A stretch of DNA of 64,000 nt from Rutpela maculata (Eukaryota; Arthropoda; Insecta; Coleoptera; Cerambycidae), in assembly GCA_936432065.2 (NCBI GenBank), contig OW386285.2, positions 183,272,301 to 183,336,300 of the forward strand, in the 5' to 3' direction. Made by a program: the position numbers and the translations under genes. Under the pieces are notes generated by a model. It worked only from the letters and a program-made list of their open reading frames with translations. It was not told where the DNA came from and searched no databases. This document shows, piece by piece, positions 37,743 through 50,112 of the stretch; position 1 is the stretch's first letter, and each line of letters starts with the position of its first letter.

Positions 37743-40700
37743 ATAATTACAATAAAAGGTTAAACTACGGTTGAATTCGATACTCTACTTGATTTTATTT
37801 ATGCCTTTTCAGAAAATTATACATATATAATATGCTCTTAGATTTAGTTTGGGTGAAAGTTATAAAGTATATGGAGCATTAGCTCTTAAATTTGTTAACG
37901 CTGCTAAATAGGTTGTTTTCAGAGTTTATCCCATTCTCTTGTCTATAAAAAGGATAAGTGCCGTTATAAATAAATGTTTATATATTATCTTAAACTAGTT
38001 ACGGTTCAAATGGTCGGTGCATCAAAGTTTTGTCAATTTTCAGTTCATAGACTTATATTATTAACAGGCACTCACATCAAATCATGGGCCTCGGCCCACC
38101 CCCGTTTTTATAATTACACTACCTGTACCCAAATGTTAATTAGTTTAATATTATTGCATTGCGTTTCCTAGTCTATTCGGACCTCTAAGTGGTCGGGCCC
38201 TGGTACCACGGTACCTACTGGACCTACACACCCCCCCCCCTCCCTTGTTGGGGCCCTGATTATATAGTTTAAAGTGAAAAATAATGTAAACAACAATTTG
38301 TAGATAGGCCAGACTCCTCCTGCCTGAAAGAACACAATACAGACAGATACTACAATTTTATTACATTATCAGATGACAATGGCTATGCATTGTCATTATA
38401 ATATACGTATGGCAATGCGGCAATATAGGTAGAGTAATTGTAGGAATACAGGAAATAGTCAAGTAAAATTCTGAAAAAGTAAGCTAAATAATTGTATGTG
38501 ATGTTGACACTCATTGTATATGTCACGGGAATGTTAATACCTTTCAGTTGAAAAACTCTGGAAAAAATGTAATTAACAAAGATTAGGCACTTGTCAGTAG
38601 GGAGCGATTCATAAACAACAGGTTATGTTAACGAAAGTAGTTACGAAAGTATAGGCAACGTTTAGATTACGTTTATTATTTTTCAAAAATGAGGCCTCAA
38701 GTTTTTACCTTTTTACATATTTTACATATTTACAATTGATTATTTTTATTTATTTGCTTTTATCATGATTAGAGAATATTATTTAGGTATTATGCAAATC
38801 ACAACTTACACACTTTCTTATTTATTATGAAAATACCTACTTTTTGTATATTGTTGCCCTAATCTGGGCACGCTAATATACTAATAATTCAATACTTCGT
38901 CAGTATTAGCTAGAAGATAGTTGTTTTGATTGGTTCTCCAATAATAAGTGTTTGAAGTATTTACCAACTAGTATATTAGCATATTTACATATTTGTTAAC
39001 GATAACTGTTAATATGAAGGTCAAATTTTAATAAGTGTAGAAAATATGGATTTTATGCATTCATTAATACAGCGAGAAATACAGCGAGAAACTTTTATCT
39101 TTCCAGATAAAGGATGGAGACAAGTTTTTATCGTGAAACTTCTATGGGCGCGTTAGGCATTTTTCAGTAGGAAGTAAAGTACTATAAAATGTTTTTGGTT
39201 GCTTGAAGTAGAGATCTTACTTCTACTGTGTGGTCATCGGCACATATTTTTTTTTGGGTTACTTCCAATTTAGCCGAAGTTTGCAACTTTTTTATATTTA
39301 ATGGTAACTTTCTTTCGTAATCCGAAGTTCAATTTTCTTTATACTCCTTTTTTCAAATTTAAGAATGGCTGAGTAAAAATAGAATTTAACATTTCAGTAG
39401 AAAGAATGCCATGGAAAAAATATATAAGCTGCAAAATGTTAACAAGCTTACCATGGAGTGTACAAAAAACATAAAACTACCTTATTCAATTCAATATGTC
39501 AATTTTAAACTTATATAAAAATTAAAATTTTCAAAAATTATTGAAAATAAGTCTTTAAACATTTTTTTAAATAAAAGTCCCATTTTCTTTTCTATTATTT
39601 GTTTGTAATATGTGTTTTCCATTTAATTTTATTTAAATAACAGAGAATTATATAAAATTAATGAAAGCTGAATAGTTTCTTAGAAAAAGTGCCTGCAACA
39701 TAAATGTTTAAAATGAATAAGATCCCAGAAAGGTTCAATGTAATGTTGAAAAGGGACAAAGAGGTAACAAACACGTGTTAATAATAAAACACAACAGAAG
39801 ATACTAGAACTTACTTTGACTGAATTTTAAAGTAAATGGACCACTGCACATTTTAAGGAATATATGACACATTTTAAACTAATTAGTTGGCGGGAATTAT
39901 GAGGTAAAAGAATCATTGTGTACCGTGGACCACACGGTAGAAATAAAATTTCTAATTCAAGCACATTACGGTAATAATATTTTATAGCGCATCAAAAAGT
40001 TGCCTCTAACCTGCCCTTCATTACATATTTTTTTTACATATTTCGGTACATATTTAAATACCGGTTAACCGGTTATGTTCATTTTTATTTACCGATTTAC
40101 AGGTTATTAAAATTTCCTGTAAATTGCATTGTGCATGTTTACAACTTTATTACTTTCTCAAAGCTTTCTTTTAGTAAAACCTAAGTTTATATTTTCTGCA
40201 AAAGATTCAAATAATAGAAAAATATGTAGACTTCCCCCATTCAAAATATGTTTTAAAATGACTTATTTTCAACAATTATTAAACAAATTAAATAGTGGAA
40301 GCCATTACATTGTGATAATTAATCATAATGAAACAGATGAAAACACCTTTCTTTGTTTTTTATCATTAATTTATTATAACCAAACGTTACTGCAGTTTCG
40401 ACAAGCGTGTAATTTTCAAACAGTTGATTCACAAATACAAAAATTATTTATAGTTTAATTTTGTGTTTTAATGTTTAAAATTTACATATTAATTTAAAGA
40501 AAATGCAGTGATATTATTTTCCAAATTTTTTTGCGTACTCTTCATTTAGAAAATATATTTTTAAGACACTTCTTTTCAAGATTTAGAATTTTTTATAAAA
40601 ATTTAAAATTGGCACACTAATAAATAAAATGCAGAGGTATTATTGTTGAAAATTTTATACCAATCATTATTAGCCAATCGGACACGTTTATTTTGTCATT

Positions 40701-41828
40701 GTTGCTATGACAACCATCAATTTTTTTGGAAATTTTACTTACCCATGAGCACCTACCTATGTGATTAATAAGTGGAAATTTCCCTGGTTTGACAACAATG
40801 ATTAGACAATGGCGTTTATATTATGAAAAATATCTTTATATTTATTTTGAATTAAATTAGTACAATTCTGGCTTACTATGATTCCTTACATCATTAACTA
40901 ATTCCAAATGCTTTAAAAATTCCACTTGTACATCTTCTTTGCTCAGAAAATAAAGCACAGAGCCATTTTATGATATATTCCAAGACACTTGTGATTCCAT
41001 GGCTAACTATTAGCGATTTTTTTAGGGGATATTATTTGTCACCACTTTAAATCACAGCAAATATTATTTCATCTTGATTTCCCTTCACTGTAGTATAAAG
41101 ATTGCATACGAAATAAATTATTATGACTAATATTAATTCGCTATATTATTATTTTTATGTGGCTAGAGATTAGGGAATATAAGAAATAAGTACACTAAAC
41201 TTGTTTTAATTTTATTTTACTCTCATTATTCCATATTTTATCTACTATTAAATATTTCATTTTACTAAGATCTGAGGAAACCACATAAAAAAATAAAAAC
41301 CAAAAAAATTAATATAACACCAGCAGCTGCCGACAACGTCTCATTACACTTGTTGTCACATCTAAAGAAAATTAAAATCATAAAATCGCTGCAGCAAGAC
41401 AATTACTTCTTTACCTTATTTGGATGGTTAATTTGACTCCACTTAACGGTAATAGTGGAGCGGGAATCGGTATTCCCGCTCAAATGTACCCTCCGCATGA
41501 CGAATTTTTTTATTACTTCCAAAAGTTGAGGCACCAATATACTGTAAACTTTGCCTTTTATTTGTCTATTTACTGTCCACTTGTATATGAAATGAATTTT
41601 GCATTTACATTCCTATTCATGTTAATATTAATAGTTAATTTAGTACCTACCATTTTTTTTTAACTAGGTATATGGTTTGATGCGAAGTTTTGGCCACAAT
41701 CCAGTTATTAAGATCATTCGAAGGTTATTAGCTATTTTATTATTTAACTATTAAATAAATGTAAATATAAAAGTAACAAATTGATATACTTTAATACTTA
41801 GTACTTAACTAAATTCATGTAATACTAA
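37743..41828. other. AT-rich region with scattered repeat pieces, no gene
   Basis: About 4 kb. Contents seen: AATAAAAGGTTAAACTACGG (37750), a diverged copy of sequence near 45175; a hAT-like GGGGCCCTGATTAT end with a poly-C run near 38230-38262; the repeat at 38755-39000 listed separately; and a perfect ACCGGTTAACCGGT palindrome near 40061. A 109-codon open frame at 40129-40458 has no recognised motif and composition like its surroundings. Confidence 0.4.
38755..39000. repeat. Rearranged copy of the 42-kb tandem unit
   Basis: 38760-38885 is the reverse complement of one half of the unit (TAGGTATTATGCAAATCACA, ACTTACACACTTTCTTATTT). 38886-38995 is the other half in direct orientation (GTATTAGCTAGAAGA, GTAGTTGTTTTGATTGG-like text). 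The junction is an inversion within the unit. Confidence 0.7.
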
Positions 41829-42640
41829 TATATATTAGCGTGACCGGATTGAGGCACCAATATTCAGAAAGTAGGTAATATCATATTAAATAAAAAAGTG
41901 TGTAAGTTGTGATTTGCATAATACCTAAATAATATTTTCTAATCATGATAAAAGAAACTAAATAAAAATATAATTAATTGTAAAAATAAATCAAGAACAG
42001 GCTTGTAAATAGTGAATGAATGTTTCTATACCCTACTGATGAGTTCTGAGTTCGAAAAAACTTGTACTTTTCTAGAGTTGAAATAGAATGTAAGGTTCAA
42101 TAGTTGTTGTGAATGACTGAATTTCAATAAATATAAACATTTTTTTGCTTTAAAATGCGAGGAATCCTATCATGTAATTCAACAATTTGTAAGTATTAGC
42201 TAGAAGAGTAGTTGTTTTGATTGGTTCTCTAATAATGAGTGTTTTAAAGTGTTTACTTAAGTAGTATATTAGCGTGACCAGATTAAGGTACCAATATACA
42301 AAAAGTAGATAATATCATATAAAATAAAATAGTGTGAATGGCTAAATTTAAATAAATGTTATAAAAATTATCAATATATTTTTTGCTTTAGAATGCTAGG
42401 AATCCTATCGTATAATTCAATATTTCATTAGTATTAGCTAGAAAAGTAGTTGTTTTGATAAGTTCTTCAATAATGAGTGTTTTAAAGTGTTTACCTAACT
42501 AGTGTATATTAGCATGACCAGATTGAGGCACCAATATACACAAAGTAGGTAATTTTATAGTAATGAAAATGTGTGTAAGTTGTGATTTGCATAATACCTA
42601 AATATTATCTTCTATTTATGATAAAAGCAAATAAATAAAA
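41829..42640. repeat. Tandem repeat, unit about 240 bp, roughly three copies
   Basis: Copies start near 41829 (partial), 42175 and 42418. Each contains GTATTAGCTAGAA, GTAGTTGTTTTGAT, ATAATGAGTGTTTTAAAGTG, TATATTAGCGTGACC, GAGGCACCAATAT and AGTAGGTAAT. Two copies also have GTTGTGATTTGCATAATACC. Copies are 10-20% diverged by eye. No ORF. Confidence 0.8.
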
Positions 42641-42648
42641 ATATAACA

Positions 42649-43031
42649 CAGCCACACAAAAAAAAACAAATATTTTCCAAAGTTGAAAGACATCTGTCCT
42701 TATGTTTTTTGGGCCGCTGATTCCAAATATCACGTCAAAAATATATATTTCACTGTTCAATTTTTAGCAAATTGACATTTTATCCCTAAATTCGGGGTTA
42801 AATGGCGTTGAAGTGAAACTTCTGAATCGTTTAAAATGGCTCTTGTCACATTCTCCCAATGTTCTATCGTACCACGGAAATTATGGTGGTGTACTCCCCC
42901 CCCCCCCCCCAAAAAAAAAACTAGTGCAGTGAAACATATATCTTTGAGGTGATATTTGGAATCAGCCTCCCAAAAAACAGACAGATGTCTTTCACTTTTG
43001 GAAAATAAAATATTTTTTTGGGTGGCTGTTT
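42649..43031. mobile_element. MITE with about 85-bp terminal inverted repeats
   Basis: The ends read ACAGCCACAC-AAAAAAA, then TATTTTCCAAAGTTGAAAGA, CATCTGTC and GCTGATTCCAAATATCAC. The inverse is at 42945-43031. The middle contains a C15/A10 junction near 42898. Shares a CGCTGATTCC motif with foldbacks at 22.9 and 46.1 kb. Confidence 0.8.
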
Positions 43032-43329
43032 AATTAATTTTAATCATGTAATACCTACTTAATTACTACTGAAAATGCAGAGGAAAGATATATGTAGTAC
43101 GACTTTTTCGGTTTTTAAATTGATTAACCAAACATTTCATACTTTTTAATTCCAGGTTTACTTGAGAAGCTTGACCATTTTTTTAAGGTGTCCAAACCAA
43201 GACTGAGTTGTTTTTGGGATGCCAGTATTTTAAATATTTTTCTGTTCCTTATCCAAAACTGCTAAAATTTACGGGGAGACATTTTAAAAAATGTGAATTG
43301 TAATTATAAAAGAAATAAAAAAATTGCAG

Positions 43330-44010
43330 GTGAACTAAACCTTCTCTCCAAATAGCGCAAAATATTTATTTAAATGACTAAAGATCTAAAAAGATTTTGA
43401 AATATCAAGCATTTATTATTTAAGTGCGTAGACTCGTAAGGAATTATTTTTTTATATATATAATTTTACAAATATTTGATGATGGTAAAAAGAAAAACAC
43501 TTTTTTTCTTCATTTAAACGATTTTTTTGGAATTAGTTTACAATTTTAGAAAGTGAGACCAAAACATTGAGGACTAACTTTAGAGAAGAAGAAATATCAA
43601 TTTTTTTATTTATAAGACACCAAAACACAAAAATTAACGTATCTCGGCCCCAAATTCAAGTAAATCACATTCTGTTTTTCAGATGTTGGTTTATTCATCT
43701 ACATTCATAATTCTTGACTGTTTTTGATTTCATAAAAAACCAGACTTATTAAAATTTGTTTATAATTACAACTGTGAAAATTATAAACAAATTCCAAAAA
43801 AAATATTTAAATTAAAAAAAAACATGTTCTTAATTGTGCTGCAAAATACATTAAAACGACTGATATTTAAAAAATGCGCTTCTATGAGTCGGTGCATTTA
43901 AACATTAATCAACTGAAATTTCGAAGTCTTTTTTATTTTCAGCTGTTTAAATAAATATTTTGCATTAAAATTAGACATCAATGTTTAGCTCGATAAAAGG
44001 GAATACTCCT
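43330..44010. mobile_element. Decayed foldback element
   Basis: Imperfect arms: left GCAAAATATTTATTTAAA, AAAGATTTTGAAAT and TGCGTAGACTC. The right arm is the inverse near 43880-43975 (GAGTCGGTGCA, ATTTCGAAGTCTTT, TTTAAATAAATATTTTGC). Many mismatches make exact ends unclear. Confidence 0.5.
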
Positions 44011-46032
44011 ATTATGATTTGTGTATTATTATTACATTATATTCTTTATATTATTCCAAAAAGACAATTTTAAAAAATATATATTTTTTGTAAATTAACA
44101 AATTATCAGATAGTTTATTTGGAAGTTTTATTTATTTCAAATTTTATTGGGAACAATTTGGTATTTTTATTTTTGAGATGCAATTACTAGTATAGGATCG
44201 AGAGAGAAATATTTGAATTTCTGGTAGATTTTACTAGCAACACATGTTCATGGTTAACTTTATTTTTAAGAGCATCCCTCTACTTGGATACTGTTGTAAT
44301 TGTAAAATATTATCTTTGCTAACCTTTTCTGTTGACAATTGAACAGCTTAAAGCATGGCGTAGAAAATGAATTTATGGCTTTATTGGCCCTAAAATTCTC
44401 ATCTTATGAACTCGTTTATGAAATGAATTTTGCTATTAAATCCCTATTCACATTATTTTCTTATTATACCTATTTGATTTAATCAGATAGGTATATTTCA
44501 ACCAAAAAAAAAAAATTATAATAATCATAATAGAAAAAAAATCGTACAGAAATCCGTTTCATAACAGGTTGAACTCAATTATCGAATGTATGTGTGTGTG
44601 TGTAGATAATTTCTTGTAAACAGGATAACTACTATTAGACTTAAAATAATTATTTCTTTGGCGCGTATGTAAAACAGTGTGGTAAAATACTCCCTGTTGA
44701 AATTGGGCCATATCCGCCATACAGGGCGATAACCAGAGGCGTACAAATGATCAGGTTTTACATAAACTGTGTTTATTATAATTTTAGAAAAATATTACTA
44801 TATAAAAATATGAAGATATATAGGGTATCAAAACTATATAATATAGTGTGTCTATAAGGTTCGAAAGTACTTTTACGTAGATTGAAGGGTCTATCAATTT
44901 AACTTCAAAATGCTATTGAGGTGTTATTAATAATGAAAATTGCATTCGTGTGCTACCGATTGCTAATACATATTAAACATGATGACTGTAGTTAGACTGA
45001 AAATTTTTATTTCAAATTTCGAACATTTGTAAGAAATTAGAGCATATCAGTCATACAGGGCAAGCATTTCCTCAAAACAATACAAAAAAGAGACTATTAG
45101 ACGAATGTGAAATTATGCATACAAATTAAAATACATTCAAATAACTTTAAAAACATAGTTCATTATTACAGTGTAATAAAAGGTTAAACTAAGGTCGATA
45201 ACGATGCCATACAACCTAATTTTATTTAAGCGCCTTTTATCTACATAAAAACCTATGTATTTTATTTGGTGTAACAAAAAGTTTTGCATTCAATCTAAGT
45301 TCCGGACGATATTTGAGTAAACAAAACAATGTTTAAAGTAGAGTATTTCGTCTTTTTTCTTAGCTACCACTGGTTGTATAGGTCATATCACAATAAACAA
45401 CAAACTAGAATGTTTATTATGAAATTGCGACGAAAACTAGATGTGCCGATCCCTTCTCGTCGATATGTCGAAAAAAATTAAGACAATTAAAATCGATAGC
45501 CTTTAAACAATTGACGGCGACTTAAGTAATAATGCATACATTTCAACGAAATTTTAGGAAATAACGCTTCTAATTGAGCTAAATCATCATGGCATAATAT
45601 TAAGGCGAACGCCTAAAAAAAATAGCTGTCGAAAATTGAATAGTCGATTGTAAATGCATCAAGTCGTACAACATCTTTTTTGTTACAGTGAAGGTTTTTT
45701 CATGTACTTTTTATTAGGCTTAATAATCTACATTGTTTTTTGAAATATTTAAAGTCATTTCTTGCTTTTCTTTAAATTATCTTTTTTAAACAAATCAAAA
45801 CTCTATTCGAAAATTAAAGTTATTATTAGGCATCAAAAATATACAAAAAAGAAACAATTTAAAAAATCTTTTTTTTTTCTATGCCCATTGGGAACAGAGA
45901 TAAAAAATTTAGCTTGCGCGAAAATATGCATTTGTTTAAAATATAGTTTTTTCAATACCACTGAAAATTAGATGAAAAACCTACATTCTGAAAGAAATAT
46001 ATGTTGTTTTTCTACGACTCGTCCGTCCACTT
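44011..46032. other. AT-rich region, no gene recognised
   Basis: Contains a short TG repeat (44590-44602), two partly similar blocks with CCATACAGGGC (44710) and TCATACAGGGC (45052), and a diverged copy of the 37.75-kb sequence near 45175. No convincing coding sequence. Confidence 0.4.
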
Positions 46033-46034
46033 TA

Positions 46035-47047
46035 GTCCGGCCATGTAAAACGCGGAGCTTGACGCTCGGAATGCCCCCCTCAACGGGACTACTTTTACTC
46101 CATGTTTTTTGAGTCGCTGATCACGAAAATCGGAGTCCCGCGGCTCTAAAAATAGTGCGTCACCCCCAACAATGCTAAAAACCACCCCTTTTGGGAATAA
46201 TACTGTAAAATAATGTTATGAATGTGCCAATTGTAATGATATTTTGCCATTTCAGTATGTTCATCTAAATTAAGGACAAATTTTATAGAGGGGGTGAAAT
46301 TTCCCCTAAATTGACGTAAAATGGAAAAATGATTGAATTTTTTTTTTTATTAACTTTTTGATTAAAATTTAGATGAATGGGGATTTTATAATGAAGAAAA
46401 GTTTTTTCCAACCCTTCATGGGTGAAAACTACCCCTGTATCGCCTTTAAATTGAACTAACGCTTAGGGGTGAAAAAATTTTGTGGTATTTTTTTCGACGG
46501 AAGTTTATCAGAAATTACAAGCAAACTACATCTCTACTTAATTTCTAAGCGTTAGTTCAATTTAAAGGCGATACAGGGGTAGTTTTCACCCCCGATGGGT
46601 TGGAAAAAATTTTCTTCATTATACAATCCCCATTCACCTGAATTTAAGTCAAAAAGTGAATAAAAAAAATTCAATCATTTTTCCAGTTTTCACCCCTTGG
46701 GTTGGAAAAAAATTTTCTTCATTATACAATCCCCATTTATCTAAATTTAAATCAAAAAGTGAATAAAAAAAATTCAATCATTTTTTCATTTTACGTCAAT
46801 TTAGGGGTATTTTCACCCCCTCTGGTTAGCCCTCAGAATAAAATTTATCCTTACTTTAGATGAACATACTGAACTGGCAAAATGTCATTACAATTAGCAC
46901 ATTCATAACATTATTTTACAGTATTATTCCCAAAAGGGGTGGTTTTTGGCATTTTTAGAGCCGCGGGAGCCCGATTTTCGTGATCAGAGACCCAAAAAAC
47001 ATAAAATAAAAGTAGTCCCGATGATGTATTCCGCATTTTACATGGAC
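46035..47047. mobile_element. 1.0-kb foldback with TA target duplication
   Basis: The ends GTCCGGCCATGTAAAACGCGG and, in reverse complement, GTCCATGTAAAATGCGGAAT are each flanked by TA. Inverted homology continues through GATCACGAAAATCGG, ACCACCCCTTTTGGGAAT and TTTAAATTGAACTAACGCTT to a centre near 46505. In the right arm, about 105 bp (TTGGAAAAAATTTTCTTCAT, then AAAAAGTGAATAAAAAAA) is tandemly duplicated at 46591-46800. No ORF. Confidence 0.8.
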
Positions 47048-47389
47048 TACTTGAACAATTGACGATTTAATTTACTACTTTGTTATTCTTTTGTTCATTA
47101 CACAGGCACACACAAAAAAAGTCGAATGCGAGAAGACCTATGTATTCCCATGCATTTTGACCCGCTGAACACGAATCAAATGTCCGTTTTGCCCGATTGG
47201 CTCTTGCATTTTTGCTGACCTCAAAAAACACCTTAAAAATGCCCAAAACAAATAAATAAAAAGCTTAAATGAGCTGATCACTATATCTATACGTAATTTG
47301 GGGCGCTGAAACTGAATATGAGGTGGGAATTACCAGATCAGTTGGGAATTTTAACATAACCTCAAAAAATGCCTAAAAATCCAAAACAA
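47048..47389. other. Non-coding spacer with foldback-like motifs
   Basis: Contains GACCCGCTGAACACGAAT and GGGGCGCTGAAACTGAAT, similar to CGCTGA-containing arms of other foldbacks. It may be a decayed relative. No gene. Confidence 0.4.
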
Positions 47390-47700
47390 ATAAATTAAAA
47401 GCTTAAACCAAGAACTTTAAAACTAACATAACCTAAGGCAAGAGCTAAGAGCTTTAAACCAAGAACTTTAAACTAAGAATTCTTAACCCAACATAACCTG
47501 AGACAAGAACTTTAAACCAAAAACTTAAACCTATTATAAATTAAGACAAGACTGTTAAGTTCCTAAGGCAAGAACTATTAAGGTTTAGAGTTCTTAGTTT
47601 AGAGTTCTTTGTGTAAAGTTCCTGTCTTAGAATATGTTACATCTAGAGTTCTCGGTTTAAAGTTCTTTGTGTAAAATTCTTGCCTTGTTTTTAGTAAATT
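47390..47700. repeat. Short-period repeat of AAGAACTTTAAAC, then its inverse
   Basis: 47395-47570 has repeated CCAAGAACTTTAAAC-like units with ACATAACCTAAGGCAAGA. 47575-47700 has the complementary GTTTAAAGTTCTT-like units with CTTGCCTT. The block as a whole is an imperfect hairpin. Confidence 0.65.
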
Positions 47701-47899
47701 CGAGTTCGAAAAAAAATCAACGATAAAATAAAAAATATTTATCTAAAATGTTATAGTATGGATAAAGGTTTTCCATGATACCTTGCATCATATGTTATAA
47801 GATGTTGGACAAATGGAAAAAACGTTAAAAAGTAAAATATAAAAATCCAATGATATCGAAGGAGCCTGGAATCCGTGAAGAGTGTTATTTTTTAGCAAT

Positions 47900-48345
47900 A
47901 CAAATGTTTCCGGAATTAATGCTAAAAAAGGGTTCATGGAAACTGATTGTTCCGAAAGTCAAGAAGATGACAGTGAATGTGAGTGTTTGATAAGAACTAA
48001 AACTCCCAATATTTGGTGAAGTGATAAACTTAATAATGTTATTAGAAATCTTGGTCTATCTAATGGTAGAGAAGAATATTTAGCGCCGATTATGGAACAA
48101 GACAATTTAGTATCAAGTGATGTTCGTTCTAGCTCATACAGAAAAGAGAAAAAGACTTTGGAAAATATTTTACACAAGGAAAAGAACACTTGATGAATAT
48201 ACTTAAACCTATCATATATAGATTTTAGATAAATATTTTTTATTTTATCGCTGATCTTTTTTCGATTTTTCGGACCCTTGATTTTACTACAAACAAAACA
48301 GAAGGAATTCACATTATTTACACAGTTCTGCAAATTTCTTGTAGC
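47900..48345. pseudogene. Two head-to-tail relics of a repeat-encoded protein
   Basis: The plus strand 47950-48180 reads DSECECLIRTKTPNIW, a stop, DKLNNVIRNLGLSNGREEYL and SYRKEKKTLENIL. The minus strand 48345-48200 reads NCVNNVNSFCFVCSKI, then NRKKISDKIKNIYLKSI. Both remind me of different parts (a VNSFCYVCG zinc-binding start and a DLIRDLNLSK segment) of one abundant, uncharacterised arthropod repeat protein. The recognition is from memory and weak. The pieces lie in opposite orientations, so they cannot be a single gene. Confidence 0.35.
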
Positions 48346-49670
48346 CCTGTACTCATAGGAAGGCAAGTTTCTTACTTCACTAGAGCTGCGGTTGCATGAT
48401 GACGCCCGCAGTCCCGCTTTCCCAACCTGACCTGCCGCCGATACTGGGGTTTCCCTCCCCTGCATCGTAAACTCTGTCTCTACTTTTGCCATGACGGCAT
48501 TTTTTTTACCTAGGAACTTAGCCGAAATAAATCGTTGCCCGTGGAGGTGTCCTAGTCTCAATAGAAAAAGAAACAAATGGCATATGACAATCAAACAGAA
48601 TAAAGAAAACTATACAATTCTAAACAGCTCTAAGAAAAAAAAAGTAAAAAATCATCAAGGTAAGTAAATGTTAAGTCCAAACGATATTCCTCTCTCAACA
48701 GAGCAAACTTTGAAAAATTTCACTGTTCAGTAATATTTTCCTTAGGATACTTGAAAATTTAAAAGTTACCTATCTCCGCTCACTAGGATTGATGAGAGTA
48801 CTTAGGTACATGCTGAAATGATAGTTCTCTATGAAGTTTGCAGATTGCGCTTTAATTCTGACTACTGTATTGTGTTCAGCGCGTGAAAATACGTCGGAAA
48901 TTATATGTTCAGATATTATGTAGAGCAAAGTCAATTTCGGGCTATGATTCAGTCATTTTTGGGTACGTTTTCATCCTAAATAAGGATTTTACAAGATATT
49001 CGATCGTCGCTCTGACCTTGGATTCGGTTTCAGTGCCCCAAATTACGTATAAATATAGTGATCATAGTGGCATTTTATTTACTTTTTTTTAGGGCATTTT
49101 TTAGGTGTTTTTATTTTGACAGGATGATTTATTTAGGTTAGAAATATAATGGAGTAGGAGAGAGTAAAAATATATGCATTATTACGTAAGTTATCATCAA
49201 TTGTTAAAAAATTATCTTGTTTAAATTTTTTTCAACTTAACATATTGACAAAAAAGTTCGGGCTCATCGAGTTTTCTTCGCAATTTCATAACGGATATTC
49301 TAGTTTTTATTTATTTTAGTTATTATTCTATATAACTAGAGATGTTTAAAAACTGCAAAAAAACAAAATTTTATACATGGTAGGTATATATAAAAACACT
49401 ACAAATAAAATATTTACTCATTCCATTATAGATACTCGGTTACAGTATGCAGCTATTTTGAAAAATAAAAAAATTAATTTGATCACATTTTGCGCTGTAA
49501 ACTACACAAAGTGATAACGCTTCCATTAATATTAATTTATTATTCAGTCATAATATGTAATGTGGTGTGTGTGTATGTGTGTGTGTGTTTAATAAGAATT
49601 AACTGTCTGTTTTTGTGTGTTTGAGAGTTACATAGCATGTGTCGAATTCAGTGGTCTCATTGTTCGGCTA
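48346..49670. other. Unassigned interval with a GC-richer block
   Basis: 48350-48480 is noticeably GC-richer than its surroundings (ATGATGACGCCCGCAGTCCC, CCTGACCTGCCGCCGATACT) and is probably part of an element I do not recognise. The rest is AT-rich, with a TG-rich microsatellite at 49562-49590. No gene recognised. Confidence 0.4.
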
Positions 49671-50110
49671 TACAGGGTGTCCGATAATACCGGTCTGGTG
49701 CCGATTCTACATGCAAAAATATGAAAGACAATTTATATAAATATGTCAGCTAATGCTTCCTTAGTGACCCTTTGAAGATTGAAGCCAAAAACTGATATTC
49801 TGCTATTTTCATTTTTTTTTTTCAATTAAATAATGGCAATGAAAATTAATTAATAATGAGCTTATTGTTACTCTACTTGACTTAATTGTTACGTGAAAAC
49901 TTGAAGCACATCGTGTTTTCTCATTTACACGATTTTTCTCACAAACGGTTAGTTTTTCGATTAAAATGAAAGAGGACCTTTTTTAATATTTTTAATTAGT
50001 GCTGTAGCTCAATTATGAAACATTTGCGGGCATTGCGGCACTTTTTTTCAAATTTTTGCGGACATAATCTGTACCAGAAGTTTGTTACCGATATTTTCAG
50101 ACACCCTGTA
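49671..50110. mobile_element. Mariner-type MITE, TACAGGGTGTC ends
   Basis: 440 bp. The left end TACAGGGTGTCCGATAAT pairs with the right end, which in reverse complement is TACAGGGTGTCTGAAAAT. TA duplications lie at 49669-49670 and 50111-50112. Short TIRs, AT-rich interior, no ORF. Confidence 0.85.
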
Positions 50111-50112
50111 TA

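Noticed and set aside
40061..40075. ACCGGTTAACCGGT palindrome as a Grainyhead site
   Set aside because: It contains AACCGGTT, but a single site in repeat-rich DNA far from any promoter is not evidence of regulation.
40129..40458. 109-codon open frame
   Set aside because: No motif recognised and composition as in the AT-rich surroundings. Not supported as a gene without expression data.
41829..42640. CRISPR-like array
   Set aside because: Units are about 240 bp and diverged, without short identical repeats and unique spacers. This is animal DNA.
47959..48594. 211-codon minus-strand frame as one protein
   Set aside because: Only a short part (48200-48345) resembles known repeat-encoded text. 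The rest is antisense to another relic or low-complexity.
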